Positions 12,151 through 23,212 of a DNA stretch of 64,000 nt are shown one piece after another. Positions within the stretch are counted from its first letter, which is position 1; each line of letters starts with the position of its first letter. The DNA lies in NCBI GenBank assembly GCA_004519485.1, contig CP038133.1:434001-498000 (forward strand), given 5' to 3'. The translations under genes were made by a program, and so were the position numbers. The DNA comes from Nannochloropsis oceanica. Taxonomy: Eukaryota; Sar; Eustigmatophyceae; Eustigmatales; Monodopsidaceae. The notes beneath the pieces were generated by a model, which was not told where the DNA came from, searched no databases, and saw nothing but the letters and a program-made list of their open reading frames with translations.

Positions 12151-13338
12151 ATGGCCAGCTCACACTCGCGTAGACTCACATGTCCTGTATCCTTCCCGAC
12201 GCCCTACACAGCCATGACCACCACCACCACAGCACTTTTACGCCTCCGCTACATTGCTTCCACCAATACTCAAGCGAACGCAATTTGCGAAGAGCTTGCC
12301 TTGGCTCTCCGCCTGTCTACATCTCAGGCCTCCTCCTCTAATGCATCGCCCCACTCTTGTCTGCAATTGGGTAATGCATTGCTTGAATTTACGCCCTTGC
12401 CTCTTTGGATGACTTTGGCCAGACATTCAACCATGCTGAAGCGCCCACAAGTGGCGCGGCTGTGTGGTATTGATGTTTTCACAAATTCCGCTATCATGAC
12501 CCCTGCCCCCTTGTCTTCTTCATACCACGACGCGCGGGCTTGGCTACTCGAGGACCGACCCATAGTCACCCCAACAGTGCGTACCGTTCCTTCGACCAGC
12601 AGCGTATCCTTGGCTTCCACCATGAGTCCGCAAGTACGAGAAATCGTGCTAGGGGCGGGTGCGAATTTGGCCGAGCTGGCCAGCATCATTACGGATGAAG
12701 TCGGTGCTCATCCATGCCCAGGCCTGCCACATGTCTATGCTTTACACGACGGAATGAAGGGCAATAGTGCAGGTAATAAAGCACCCTTAAATGCCAACAG
12801 CATCATTGACGCCCCGGGCTTCCTCAAGCAGGCGCAATCACCGCAGCAGCAGCATTCCTCCCTGTCACTCCAACGCAACAGCATCGCCTTACGCCTTCTA
12901 CACTCGCCCATGTCAGCATTGGTCCTTCAGGTAGAATCAGGTGGGCTGGCTGCAGCCAAGGAGGATCTGTGGCATCGTGGAGTAAAGTTTGAGGAGATAG
13001 GAGGCACGGGTGCGGCAGAGGGACAGATTTTGCTTTCCTCTCCGCATTTGCATGGCTTGGATGTACGGATCTGTGATGGTGAGGCAGCTCTTTCTCCTTT
13101 TTTCAACGAGGGAGATGAGGTCCTGTGCGAGCACGTACTTGAGGAGCTGAATCCTGCAATTTCCAAATCGCTGGCCGCCGTGGGGGAAGGTTGGAAGCAA
13201 GCCTCATCACCCGCCGCGGCGTACCGACAAATGGGAACGGGTATGGGGGACTGCTGGTCGGAGTTCCGCTCTCAATTGAAGCGGCCTGGGGGGTTCTTCA
13301 TGTCTTCCTCATCATCGTTTGGGTCCTCTTCAAAGTGA
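12151..13338 (+). CDS. VOC/glyoxalase-like protein (tentative)
   Basis: An uninterrupted 395-codon frame. The start at 12151 (ACATGG) gives a short Ser/Arg-rich leader, possibly mitochondrial; a second good ATG lies at 12214 (MTTTTTALLRLRYIAST). Two half-modules look like beta-alpha-beta units of the vicinal oxygen chelate fold: an N-terminal one with RLRYIAST and later LQLGNALLEFTPL, and a C-terminal one with ALVLQVESGGLAAAKEDL, then GVKFEEIGG and PHLHGLDVRI. Similar proteins include bacterial glyoxalase-like domain proteins of uncertain substrate. I cannot confirm the metal ligands. The C-terminus is a serine-rich tail. The gene is head to head with the ABCG transporter and converges on POLH, whose stop is 108 bases away. 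The family call is inference; that it is a gene is more secure. Confidence 0.6.
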   Translation: MASSHSRRLTCPVSFPTPYTAMTTTTTALLRLRYIASTNTQANAICEELALALRLSTSQASSSNASPHSCLQLGNALLEFTPLPLWMTLARHSTMLKRPQVARLCGIDVFTNSAIMTPAPLSSSYHDARAWLLEDRPIVTPTVRTVPSTSSVSLASTMSPQVREIVLGAGANLAELASIITDEVGAHPCPGLPHVYALHDGMKGNSAGNKAPLNANSIIDAPGFLKQAQSPQQQHSSLSLQRNSIALRLLHSPMSALVLQVESGGLAAAKEDLWHRGVKFEEIGGTGAAEGQILLSSPHLHGLDVRICDGEAALSPFFNEGDEVLCEHVLEELNPAISKSLAAVGEGWKQASSPAAAYRQMGTGMGDCWSEFRSQLKRPGGFFMSSSSSFGSSSK

Positions 13339-13446
13339 AAGGAATTGGATCGAGAAAAGGAAGATTTTCGGAAACAAGGAGAAAATTGTGAGGTACATTT
13401 TCTATTTACTTTTTTCGTTCACATGTTTTGTTAAAAACAAAATTTT

Positions 13447-15208
13447 CTATGCCTTTTTGGTCTTGAAAAATCTGTCCAGCGTCCGTTTCCTCGCTGGAGA
13501 TGCAGAACATACGGAGGAGGCTGGTGGAGGTAATTGTGCGGTAGCAGCAATGCTTCCTCTCTGAAAATAATTTTCGATTTTCCTTACTGTGCTGCTTGGC
13601 GCGGCGGAGGATGTGCTGCTCCGAACTTTCTTGCCCGTGGCAGCCGCTGCAGCCATGCCTGCCATAATCTCATTCCGAATCTCAACCGGCAGCTCAGCCA
13701 GCACAGCAGAGTCGACATGTGCCGGGTCTAGACCACTCGTACCAAGCGCTGCTGCAACTCCCCTTCCTCCATTCTCTCCTCCTCCTCCTTTTTCTTCTCC
13801 TTTCCCACCTCTACCTTCAGAGTTTCCAATTTCTTTGCGCTTGAGTGTGGGGCCGTCGACATCCTGCGTGTTGTTGAAGTGCTGTTGTTGGCTGACAGGC
13901 AGCGTTCGTTGGGTGAAGAAAGACGTGGCCGAGGTAGAGGACGAGGAGGATTGAGAAGCGGCGCCATCTGGTAATCGCTGAGGCTTGGAGGGGGAGGAAG
14001 CATTCGGAGCAGTACAACAAGCACCAGCACCAGCACCAGCAACCGACATCGAGACTGCAACCAAAGCAGGATCGGCCTTGGTGAAGAAGGAAGTCATGCG
14101 GCTCTTCTGCTTGATCTCTAAGAAATTGCCCGCCGTGAGGTACAGCGTGGTCAAGCAGAGAGCATTATTAGCAGCCGATAGATGCGGGGTTTCGTCCACT
14201 TGCTGATTGTGCCACCTCCTCACCAAGCTCAGGCCTTGCTCTGCCAACGACTCTTGTACGGCCCCACCCGTCGCAGTTGCAGCACCGACAGCATCACTAC
14301 TCCCTGCCCCAACTTCCACCTCTACCAGAAGCTGCTCTATCGACAACCGCAGAGGTGCGGAGCGCGAGACATTCTGCTGCTGCCCTCCCAAGCCCATCGC
14401 TTGGAAGGATACCGTCAGCAACTGGGGAATGCGCGCATGCAAATCCGCGTCTTTCCGAAGCCGTTCCGCCAGCTCTCCGGCTAGCTGCCGCAGCCAGGTG
14501 TGGACTTGCTCCATCGACCTCAGATTGTTGTGACCATAAAAAGTCTTGCCGCATGACACCGACTTGGCCAACCGCCGATCTGAAAGGAAGTCAATAATCA
14601 TTTATTTTTTAAGTCAAAAGATGAAGTCATATGATGCGTGCGCTCTCTTCTGTACCTCAACTTTTGAATGATGAGTCCACAATCACTCCCACCTTTCCCC
14701 TCCCCTCTCCCTCTCTCCCCTCCTACCTTCCACCGTATCGCCGTCCACGCCTCTAACCAGCTTGAACAGCCAGTCGGCATCCGCATCTCCATACAGAGCT
14801 CGCAAACTTGCCAGAGGCGTCTGAACCACCTCCCCAATCGTGCTACACCCCAAATCTTCCATTACTTTCTTCCCAAAATCACCCCCCAAACCCTTCAGCC
14901 GCGCCACCGGCATAGGAGCCAACAAAACAGGTACAATCTCCTGCACGATCAACGTCTGTTGGTTTGGTTTGTGCATCGCCGACCCCAGCTTCGCTAGCAG
15001 CTTGGAAGGAGCAAGCCCTCCAGAGCACGTATAGCCCAGCTCAGCCGTCACGGCTGCCCGCATTTCGAGGAGGATTGTAGCGCCACACACCATTTCTTTC
15101 TCGCTCCTTGTCCAAACATGCAAGGGGCGGGCCCACCAGGCGGCGGCTGCACGGGTGGTGCTAAGCGGAGTAGGCGAAGAAGAAGCGGAAAAGGACTCCG
15201 GGGGCTGC

Positions 15209-15267
<59 letters not shown>

Positions 15268-16700
15268 ATCGGGGCTGTTGGTGACGTTGGCAATGGAGCC
15301 GGATTCATTGTTGCTGTTTATGATGGGAGAGGAAGGCTGCCGGGCACCGTTCTCAATTTCGGTGATGGTGATGGTATTGGCCGTGGCAGTAGCACGAGAA
15401 GCAGATTTTGTGCCGCCATCATCTCTAACAGGCCCCACATTATCGTGATTTCCTGTAACTGCATGTGGTGAAAAAGGCTTTGCCTTCTGGCCTTTTTTGT
15501 CTTCCTCCCCCTTTCTATCTCCCCCCCCTCCTATAAGGACCCCATTCCGCACATCTTCCCTCGATAACACATGTTGTTCTTGACCCTCTAAACCAGCAAG
15601 CTTACTCTGTTTCCGGGCACGATCAATCATTTCGGGCCCAAACTCCTTCAATCGTGCTTGTGCCGCTGCGGTCAAATCAACGTAAGCCTCGTCAATGGAT
15701 GCACGCTCCGTAGGACCGTACCGAGCGAGTATCTTGATTACTTTTGCCCCTGCTTCGCGATAGATAGCAAGGTCAGCTTTCTTGTGGGCAACGCAGACTT
15801 GGACCAGGATAATTTCGGGGCACACTGCCCTGGCTTGGTCCCCAAGCATGATGCGTCTGACCCCTCGGGCGCGGGCTTCGTAGGAGACGGCGATGAGAGA
15901 CTGGTTGCTTCGGTCCACGCGTCGATTTTGGTAGACCGTTTGCGTTGTCAGGTTGCCGGAGGGTGCATATTGAACTACGGCTATGGCGGGGAGAAGGTGG
16001 CGGGAGGGTGATAAGTGCGATGTATATGTTCTCATCTTTGTAGTATGATGAACTTCAGATTATCTCTGATTCAACCCTACTTATCCGCCAGTCACTCTCC
16101 TCTGTCCTTACCCTCCTTTGGGGTCGACCATTTTTATTTGTCAAACAACAATCAAATCCTGTCTGACCACTCGCAAGCGAAAGACCACGTCAGATAATCA
16201 TTCCTTATCTCCCTCGGCTTGACCGAGAAGTCCCTCTCTACCCTCATACCACGCACTAACTTACCCATGGGCTTTCCTTTAAGGCTGGGGTCTATTCCTG
16301 ATTCGACCTGGCAGTAGAACGCGTCCATATCTAGATTGTGTAGCGTTGTGTCGAAATAAAGGTATCAGGTTAGGTTGGAGGAAATTTGTGGTGCCTCGAG
16401 GAGTGAGGACGAGTGCATCTTCCGCCATGGGGCACATTGCCGAAGCCCACCCAGTCACCCACAGCTAGATAATAGAGGGGGGGATGAAGACTGTCACCTA
16501 CAAACGCACGCACCTAAATGTGCAATGACTTTCCCTCCGGCTCCGGAGGATGACGACGCTGATTCTTGCCAGCCTCTACCTGACAAGGATGAGGTCAATA
16601 AGCTACCATGTGCATGCGCCAAGAAACCAAGGTTTGCCTCGTCGCGGATATCATCGTCTTCCTCCTCCTCTTCCTCCCATTCGTCACTGCCCCGATGCAT
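13447..16700 (-). CDS. POLH: DNA polymerase eta (Y-family translesion polymerase), four exons
   Basis: Exons 16700-16514, 16330-16265 (66 nt), 15980-14727 and 14579-13447 join in frame into 879 codons. Residues KVIAHLDMDAFYCQVE (about 57-72) span the first intron and supply the first catalytic Asp pair. ERASIDEAYVDLT (about 176-188) holds the second Asp-Glu pair and is diagnostic of eta. The thumb region YTCSGGLAPSKLLAKL and the little-finger region follow. A tract of about 21 glutamines in a long insertion separates palm segments. The tail has a ubiquitin-binding UBM-like motif (DSAVLAELPVEIRNEI, near 790) and PIP-box-like sequences (RKIENYF about 835, RTLDRFF about 868), expected for recruitment to ubiquitinated PCNA. 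The enzyme copies past UV cyclobutane dimers in the nucleus. The first exon is acidic and unconserved. Introns are 183, 284 and 147 nt. Confidence 0.93.
15205..15267. repeat. CTG/CAG trinucleotide repeat inside POLH
   Basis: Twenty-one consecutive triplets on the plus strand (all CTG except one TTG) encode about 21 glutamines on the minus strand in the polymerase eta insertion. Such tracts mutate in length, so this is a likely site of variation between strains. Confidence 0.95.
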
Positions 16701-17285
16701 TACTCCTGCAGTGTTGTAGTAAAGTAATGAAGCAAGCACGGCACGGGAAAGACGAGCCTCAAATGGTCAGGGGTATGTACATTACCCTCATGCGTCGTCA
16801 TGGAAAAAATTATGCCGTGCCTGTACATGTGCGGTGTTTGTGGTTTTGTGTAAGTTTGTTATTTTGTGTGAGTTTGTGGTTTTGTGTGAGAGAGAGCCTG
16901 AATTTTGCCCTCTGACATATACAATATTGTACAGTAAAGCCTTCAAGTTGCTTTCGCGAGCCTAGCACCAAGAGTCTTCCTGTTGCTATTTTGCACGCAC
17001 CTATATCTAGACACGGTCGATACGGTTAACGCGCTACAGACCAAACTCTTACGGGTTTATCCTTGACGGAATGCGTGGAGATGGGCAGGAGGTCGGCCTG
17101 TGGTACTTCTCGGTTTCTGATTTTTTTATGCAGCACTTCCTTAGCTAGGCCACTCCATCCACATTCACATTCACCCCACACAAAGCATATTGGCACAGAT
17201 ACACACGTGTTTAAAGCAAAGTCCTTCTGCGTCCATTCTTCGGCCCACTTTCCCGCCTTCATCGCTGGGCTTAGAGCTTCGAGCG
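16701..17285. promoter_or_regulatory. Shared upstream region of POLH (-) and the SET gene (+)
   Basis: A 585-bp interval between two divergent start codons. It contains TTTGTG-rich direct repeats at about 16835-16880 and a TATACAATAT stretch at about 16917. No gene recognised; presumably holds both promoters and leaders. Confidence 0.5.
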
Positions 17286-19961
17286 ATGCCGAAGCAACCA
17301 CTACCGATTCCCCTCCAGCCCCACAGTGCGACCCTCTTGAACCAGCAGCCACCCGAGCAGGAGGATGACTCCGATGACAACATGTCAGTTGACATCTTGA
17401 AGCTGGCAGCAATTCCCCCCAAGGCTGCAGAGCCGCAAAAGCATGGGACACTGAAGATGGAGGGTGTCATGGAGGGCGGCAAAATTGATTTCGCCGCTGC
17501 TGCTGCCCCATTCCACGCTAGCACAGATGCAGCGGCCACCATGGATATGGATGTGCCCGCTGTGGAGGCGCTCGAGCCCGAGAACGATATCTGCCACTCC
17601 ACCTCCAAAAAGATGATGACCCTCCGCAGTGCCTTGATCAACGAGCTGTTTGCCTCGAGTGACATTGAAGAGGACGATGACAAGGTAAACGGGTCTTATT
17701 CGGTCTCACATTCTCTTCCCATGATTAAGATCTGCACGTGTAATGATGATCGCATGGAAATCCTCGATTCGGAGGAGGAGGGGGAGGAAGACGGGGAGGG
17801 GGACGACGAGTACGAAACGGCCAGCAGCAGCGAGGATGTCGGCGACGACGACGACGACAGCAGCAGTGAAGACGACGAGAGCCGCGGGCGGCACCGCAAG
17901 CGGACGCGTCTCTCGAGAAAGCCCACTAAGAGGATGGGCCAACGGAAGGGCCTTCCGTCCCAGGCGGAGATGAAGGAAGCGGAAGAGCAGGACCCTAATT
18001 ACAATGCCCTCGCGTGCCTGGTCCAATTTCTGAGAGGCGCGGATGCGGCGTCGGCCGAGGTGGTGGAAGAGCATCTGAAGCCCCGGGAGATGATGCGGCC
18101 GTTTCAGGAGGTTCAAATGGCGGCGATCAATGCCAAGGCGGCCAGCATGCCCCCTAGGGTCGTAAAGCTTAAGGAGGAGCAGCCCAAGCCTTACAAGAAG
18201 GTACGACGCATGGTGTTCCACGCCTCAATGAAGGGCGAGGTCGATATCTTTAAAGATGATTCGAACGATCACCAATGCCAGTGTCTGAGTGTCGAAGAGG
18301 CTGCTGATTTAACCCCCGCGAGTCGGGAGGACCGGGGTGTGTGCTGTAATGAGATGTGCTTGAATCGCTCCTTGAACGTGGAATGCAGTGAGGAGACCTG
18401 CCGGTTTGCGGCTACGGGAGAATGTAGAAATCAAAGGATTGGACGTAAGCTGCAGGCACCATTTCGAGTATTTCGTACGGAAGGTCGTGGGTGGGGGTTG
18501 ATGGCGGTTGAGGATGTGGAGGTTGGTACGTTTGTGAGTGAGTATGTAGGGGAGGTGATAGACGATGAGGAGGTGGCGCGCCGGTTGTGGTTGGCCAAGG
18601 AGGAGGAAGGAGCGGGAGCAGACTTCTATATGGTGGAAGCAATGGGTGCTACGGTGGATGCGCGGTTTTTTGGGAATGAGAGTAGATTTTTGAATCATTC
18701 ATGTGATCCTAATTGCCGGTTAGAGAAGTGGAACGTTGGGGGATGTTATCGGCTGGGCATTTTTGCGATTAAGCCCATTCCCGCGGGCGCGGAGTATTGT
18801 TGGGATTATCAGTTCTGTAACTTCGAGGGGAGCAAGCCGAAGGCCTGTCGATGTGGTGCGGTGACGTGTCGGAAGGTCCTGGCGGGAAAGGCTTATCGGG
18901 ACGAGGCCGCGGCGCAAGCGCAGGTGCAGGTGCCTGTGTCGGTGCGTGTGGAGAAGCTTCAGCGGGCCGTTCAGGAGATGGAAGCATTCCGGGCGATGCT
19001 TAAAGAGAAGCCCTTGTATGATCTGGATCCTCTGGTGCTGTTTTTCAATGGAAGGACTGCGCCGGAGGAGATTGAACAAGCGCAGCGGGCGCGGTTATGG
19101 CTTTCCCGGGACGGGCCGGGCGTGTCGGCCAGGGAGAAGGAAAGGATGGAGCGAATGCAGCGGAAAGCAGTGGCTGCAGGAAAGTTTTTGCAGGGCAATA
19201 CGGATGCTTGGCCGGCGACGGCCAGTGTCGCCCCGGTTACCACGATGACCATGGTAATCAACCCTACCACAACAATCAGTGGCACCACCGCCACCAATAG
19301 TCAGCTGCTACGCAACCAGGCCTTGCAATCACGGCTCGATGCCATGCTGGCCACCGCGGCCAAGGAGTTAAAGACGCATGAAACGAAGCGTGCGGAAGCA
19401 GCAGCAGTGGTGACAGCGGCGACGACCAGGAAGGGTGGGAAGAAGATGGGGGCCACCGGAAAGAATGCCGCAAGGCCGCAGGCGGAGGAGAGGCAAATTT
19501 TGCAGCGTCGCGTCCAGGCCAAGATACTAGATGAGTTGACGGAGCTAGCAGAGCAGCGGGGGATGAAGGCTTCGACGTCCACGACTAGCCGTCGGTACAG
19601 CCCGCGGCGCTTGGGACTGTTGTCATTGCGTGAGAAGAGGTGGCACGAGGCGACCTTATTGCCATTTGCGGAAAAATTAGTCGGGGAAGCACGAATGCAG
19701 GGCTGGCATGAGAGTCGATGGCAAGCGGTGAGTGATATGATTGTGTTTATGAAGCAGAGCGAAAGTAAGGGCTTGTGGGGGGACATGAGCGAGGACATTT
19801 GCTATTCCTGTGGATGTTCTGGTGATCTGGTCTGCTGTGATGCTTGCACCAGTGCTTATCATGTAAGCTGTGCAGGCTTGTACGAAGTTCCCGATGAGAG
19901 CCAGTGGTTCTGCACACGCTGTAAGCGGAAGACGGGAGGTGGAAGTCGGAGGCAGCGATAG
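17286..19961 (+). CDS. AWS-SET-PostSET-PHD histone lysine methyltransferase (ASH1/NSD/SETD2 class)
   Basis: The ATG at 17286 starts an 891-codon frame. The N-terminal third is acidic and low complexity. A Cys-rich AWS domain (about 331-385, CQCLSVEE then CCNEMCLNRS and CRFAATGECRNQ) precedes a SET domain (about 388-511) with GRGWGL, EYVGEVID, the NHSCDPNC cofactor motif and a DYQF end. PostSET cysteines (CRCGAVTCRK, about 518-530) follow. At the C-terminus a PHD finger (CYSCGCSGDLVCCDACTSAYHVSCAG, given here as its Cys/His pattern C-C-C-C-H-C, about 836-882) could read histone tails. AWS plus PostSET points to H3K36-type enzymes; the exact mark is not deducible. The usual hydrophobic-aromatic pair before DYxF is replaced by CW. 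A 45-90 nt in-frame stretch at about 17687 begins GTAAAC and could be an unspliced intron. Confidence 0.9.
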   Translation: MPKQPLPIPLQPHSATLLNQQPPEQEDDSDDNMSVDILKLAAIPPKAAEPQKHGTLKMEGVMEGGKIDFAAAAAPFHASTDAAATMDMDVPAVEALEPENDICHSTSKKMMTLRSALINELFASSDIEEDDDKVNGSYSVSHSLPMIKICTCNDDRMEILDSEEEGEEDGEGDDEYETASSSEDVGDDDDDSSSEDDESRGRHRKRTRLSRKPTKRMGQRKGLPSQAEMKEAEEQDPNYNALACLVQFLRGADAASAEVVEEHLKPREMMRPFQEVQMAAINAKAASMPPRVVKLKEEQPKPYKKVRRMVFHASMKGEVDIFKDDSNDHQCQCLSVEEAADLTPASREDRGVCCNEMCLNRSLNVECSEETCRFAATGECRNQRIGRKLQAPFRVFRTEGRGWGLMAVEDVEVGTFVSEYVGEVIDDEEVARRLWLAKEEEGAGADFYMVEAMGATVDARFFGNESRFLNHSCDPNCRLEKWNVGGCYRLGIFAIKPIPAGAEYCWDYQFCNFEGSKPKACRCGAVTCRKVLAGKAYRDEAAAQAQVQVPVSVRVEKLQRAVQEMEAFRAMLKEKPLYDLDPLVLFFNGRTAPEEIEQAQRARLWLSRDGPGVSAREKERMERMQRKAVAAGKFLQGNTDAWPATASVAPVTTMTMVINPTTTISGTTATNSQLLRNQALQSRLDAMLATAAKELKTHETKRAEAAAVVTAATTRKGGKKMGATGKNAARPQAEERQILQRRVQAKILDELTELAEQRGMKASTSTTSRRYSPRRLGLLSLREKRWHEATLLPFAEKLVGEARMQGWHESRWQAVSDMIVFMKQSESKGLWGDMSEDICYSCGCSGDLVCCDACTSAYHVSCAGLYEVPDESQWFCTRCKRKTGGGSRRQR

Positions 19962-22332
19962 CGGGGTTAGGTCAGAAAGGGAAAATGGACGCTGTGCTCT
20001 GGAGGTTGAGCAAGAATACTGAGGTGCGTTACCAACGTTGAAAAAGAAGAAAGTAGTAAATATGAAGTAACAGCATAGTAGATAGACATTGAGGATAGGT
20101 ATCGCCAGCTGTGAAAATGGTTTGAGTGAGGGACTAAGGAAGAGCGGAATATTGGACAAGAAAATATTGCCTCCAGAGCTCAAGAGAGAGAAGTAACTAC
20201 ACAACACGGGAATATGGAAGGGTTGTTACAGAATGCATACGATAGTGCGTGTTGAAGTAAGTGCCCCTGAGGAGCTGCTGGGATTAAAGACAAAGAAAAA
20301 TCGCAATTCAATAAATAAAAACAAAGCAATCCCAGTAAAGGGGTTGTTGAAGTGTGAAATATGTATTTCTTTATTTCCTTCTCTGTGTCGCTTTCCTTCC
20401 GCATATTCCTTTTTTCACTTGTCTCTTTGTTTGTTGAACGATAATTAGATCGTAAGACACTTATTTTTCTCTTCTATTATTGTGCTTCTAAATGTTTTCG
20501 ATCTCACCCCTCTCACCGTCTCCATTCCTCCTGCATCATAAACCTTTGCGTCATCCAAGCGCTATCGATTCGTATACTTTAGGCATCTTCTATGCACGGA
20601 GATATGATCAGATAAAGAATTTAAGTGGTACAAACACCACGAAGCACAGGACATGGACCTACCCTACAGTGGTGATTTTTGTGTTTCTGCCCATTTCATT
20701 ATTATCACACACAAACACCAGCCCTCACCCCCCCCTTCACAAAATTGCACAGGCCCTACTGATGCCGCAGCGTTTGCTTATTATTATTTACAGAAAAGGG
20801 AGATGGGGGGGGATACTCCACAAGCGTGGTCGCTCTATCGAAAGAAGATTATGTGGGGAGGAAGGGTGCCCTGCACACACACTCAGTGAAAATGATTTAC
20901 GAAGAAAGGAAAACATCATTATATCACACGCACAATGGCGAGAAACGATCATAACAAAAGCCATTTCTCTACTGCTGCCGCAATATATTCAGGTGCTTCA
21001 ATTCCGCCACGACTGACTAACGGCAAGCATTGCTTGCCCAAAATACGGCATTTCGTTCAAAATTATCACACGAATCACTCCTCTGATCATCCGGCCCCAG
21101 ACCCGCCATCAGATCCACATACAAGCGATGTGCTGTTAGGCCCAGTCAGACCACCTGTCTACCGCTAGAGGTGGTAAGGAGCGGGCTGCCCCGAACACTG
21201 GTGGTGGTGTCCAACTCGCTGGCGCGAGGCTTCAAGCCGCTTCGGAGGCCACCCGCCACCGCTGTTTGTTGCGACAACGTGTCCCCGGAGGCGTGCACTT
21301 GGTTCCCAAACACGTGAAGGGTGCAGACGCAGACCAGGAGGAAAGTGGTGGCGGCGACCTTCTGGGGTTAGTGCTACCGGGGATGTTCTCCGTAAATGTG
21401 CCATTATGAAGTCTTGGCGTATGAAGGGATCCTGTGTATGGTGGAGAGAAAAAGTAGAAAGAGGAAGGCACGATCATCATGATGTTATGGTGTGATAGAG
21501 AAAAAAGAACAAAATGAACCATTGAGGTCGCTCCAGAAATAGTGCTTTATGTGTTTGCTGATGTCTCAGCTCTGTCAGGAGCAAAGGAAGGAGCCTTAAG
21601 AAGCGGAAAATCATGAGCTCCGAATATGTGTGACACGACATGGCTTATGGGTAGATGAGACAGGAAAGTCAAGGCGTGTCGTGGCTGGGGAAGTCAACAA
21701 GTAAGAACACGGGGCCATGTAAAAGAATGGGAAACTACGTGTGTGTGTCAAGGGCTCGATCTCCGACTGGCCGTTGCCCCTTGTTCGTTCTACCCTCCGG
21801 CCCGCGTTGCGTTGCGTTCCCTTTTCCACATTAGTTTTGCCGTTCCACATTAGGCAACGGTATATGGCACAACATACAAAGGGTTTTGGTCAAGGCAAAA
21901 AAGTGCCTGTAGTAGCTCCATCCGCTGTCTGTGTTGACTGTCTGATTCTTGCTTGTCACCAGACCTGAGGCGTGTTGTTGAAGTAAGAGGTTGAAGAAAA
22001 GGGCTGCTTGATAACACTCCGAGAGTCTATCGTGAATATTTTTTTGGACGAAATTTTACCCTCCAATCAGCCTCTATTCCCCTTGTCACATGCGGGAGAG
22101 AGGTGCCATTGGGTGGCGTATGAGATGCTGGCCCGTGCAGAATAAAGGGATCTTTTGCCGCTTGTAGCCTTCTCTACCCAATTTGAGTCTCTTGCCATGG
22201 CCAGTAAGAACAGCATTTGCAAGAAAGCAACAACTTCGTGTTGCACTGATGGCTTTTTATTCTATGTCACATATTGTTCGAGAGCTCGAAATATATGAAC
22301 TTCGAAGATTGCAGAAATTACAGGAGGAAAGA
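19962..22332. other. Gene-poor 2.4-kb region
   Basis: Downstream of the SET gene, about 20.0-21.1 kb is AT-rich and holds only weak frames. A GC-rich patch at 21170-21400 has three open but unrecognisable readings (Arg/Pro/Gly-rich). A 36-codon frame from an ATG at about 21864 (MAQHTKGFGQGKKVPVVA) has no known relative. Position next to the kinesin relic suggests that this stretch may have been part of a larger decayed locus, but nothing else could be identified. Confidence 0.45.
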
Positions 22333-22969
22333 AGGACTAGGGGAATGATACTCCAACAGATAGCGCCAGGTGACCCATCATCGTGTAAGTTTCGCCGCTA
22401 CCCGTTTGTCAGTAGCATAGCAACGTACCACTGAAGCCGTCGAGGAGGCTTTGGACCACGTGTCTGACCGATTCATAGACGTCGGCCCGCGTAGCCTGTG
22501 AACTAACGACACGGTCGAAGCCAAAATCCAAGGCGCGTTGCGGAGTGTTGACCTGCACGACCCCCTGATATTCCACGGCTTTATATCACTCGAATCGCTC
22601 TTTTACGCGCGCTTGTCTGAAGCGGCGTACCACTCGGATGGATTGAGCGATGGACCTCTCCTGCGCCTGCGACGACATAGCGTGCATGGGAGTGGGCGTG
22701 CGGAGGGATTTGAGAGGGACAGTGGCAAGAGCACAAGCGGAAAAGGAGTTCCCATCCTTGTCAATATCTTCTTGATGCGTGGACTGATGTGTGGGCATGG
22801 ACGTGCGCAGGAGCGTGGGGGCTGTAGGGACAGGAAGCGCCAAAGGAATGGAAGACGAGGGGTCCCTTGATGAGATGGGTAAAGACGCCAGAATGCCCTT
22901 GCGATGAAAATCGGAGTTCGGCAACCCAGGAGAAGGCGTTCGCTGAGGCTTAGCAGCGGTTATCTCCAT
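22333..22969 (-). pseudogene. Kinesin motor domain pseudogene (N-terminal part)
   Basis: From an ATG at 22969 the minus strand reads about 105 residues of Ser/Pro-rich leader, then a kinesin motor start (SIRVVRRFRQ, where kinesins have IRVxxRFRP), FDRVVSSQATRADVYESV (family consensus FDxVF...TQxxVY) and LLDGFSGTLLCY followed by QTGSGETYTMMG. The P-loop GQTGSGKT is hit twice: its first Gly codon reads TGA and its Lys codon reads GAA. Another TGA follows RVKERFE about 30 codons after the motor begins, and after the P-loop the frame shifts before an SIIP that corresponds to the conserved GIIP. The rest of the motor, stalk and tail were not found. With the ATP-binding Lys lost and two stops it cannot be a working motor. 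Over 200 codons otherwise remain alignable, so decay is not very old. Which kinesin family it came from is not clear. Confidence 0.8.
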
Positions 22970-23212
22970 AACTTATGTTGTTTTGTGAGCATGTGGTGTA
23001 AGAAGATCAGGAATAAGGCTTTAACGGCGCTCTGTTTGAATCGATTGTGCTCGCGCCAGATTTCTCATGCTAGACGCATCATCTATCACTTATCATCTAT
23101 CTATCTCCCACGCGTCCACAACACAGCGCCTGAAGTCACATCCCAACCCGTTCACCGCAGGCAGCGTTCACCAGGACAAGGAAAAGGACATCCCATACTC
23201 CTACTACCACCC

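Noticed and set aside
15118-15471. Plus-strand frame with a long Leu run
   Set aside because: Antisense reading of the polymerase eta glutamine repeat.
21170-21400. GC-rich patch with several open frames
   Set aside because: All three readings are Arg/Pro/Gly-rich with no recognisable domain; likely non-coding or beyond recognition.
22183-22434. Plus-strand 83-codon frame
   Set aside because: Lies antisense over the kinesin pseudogene and has no recognisable motif.
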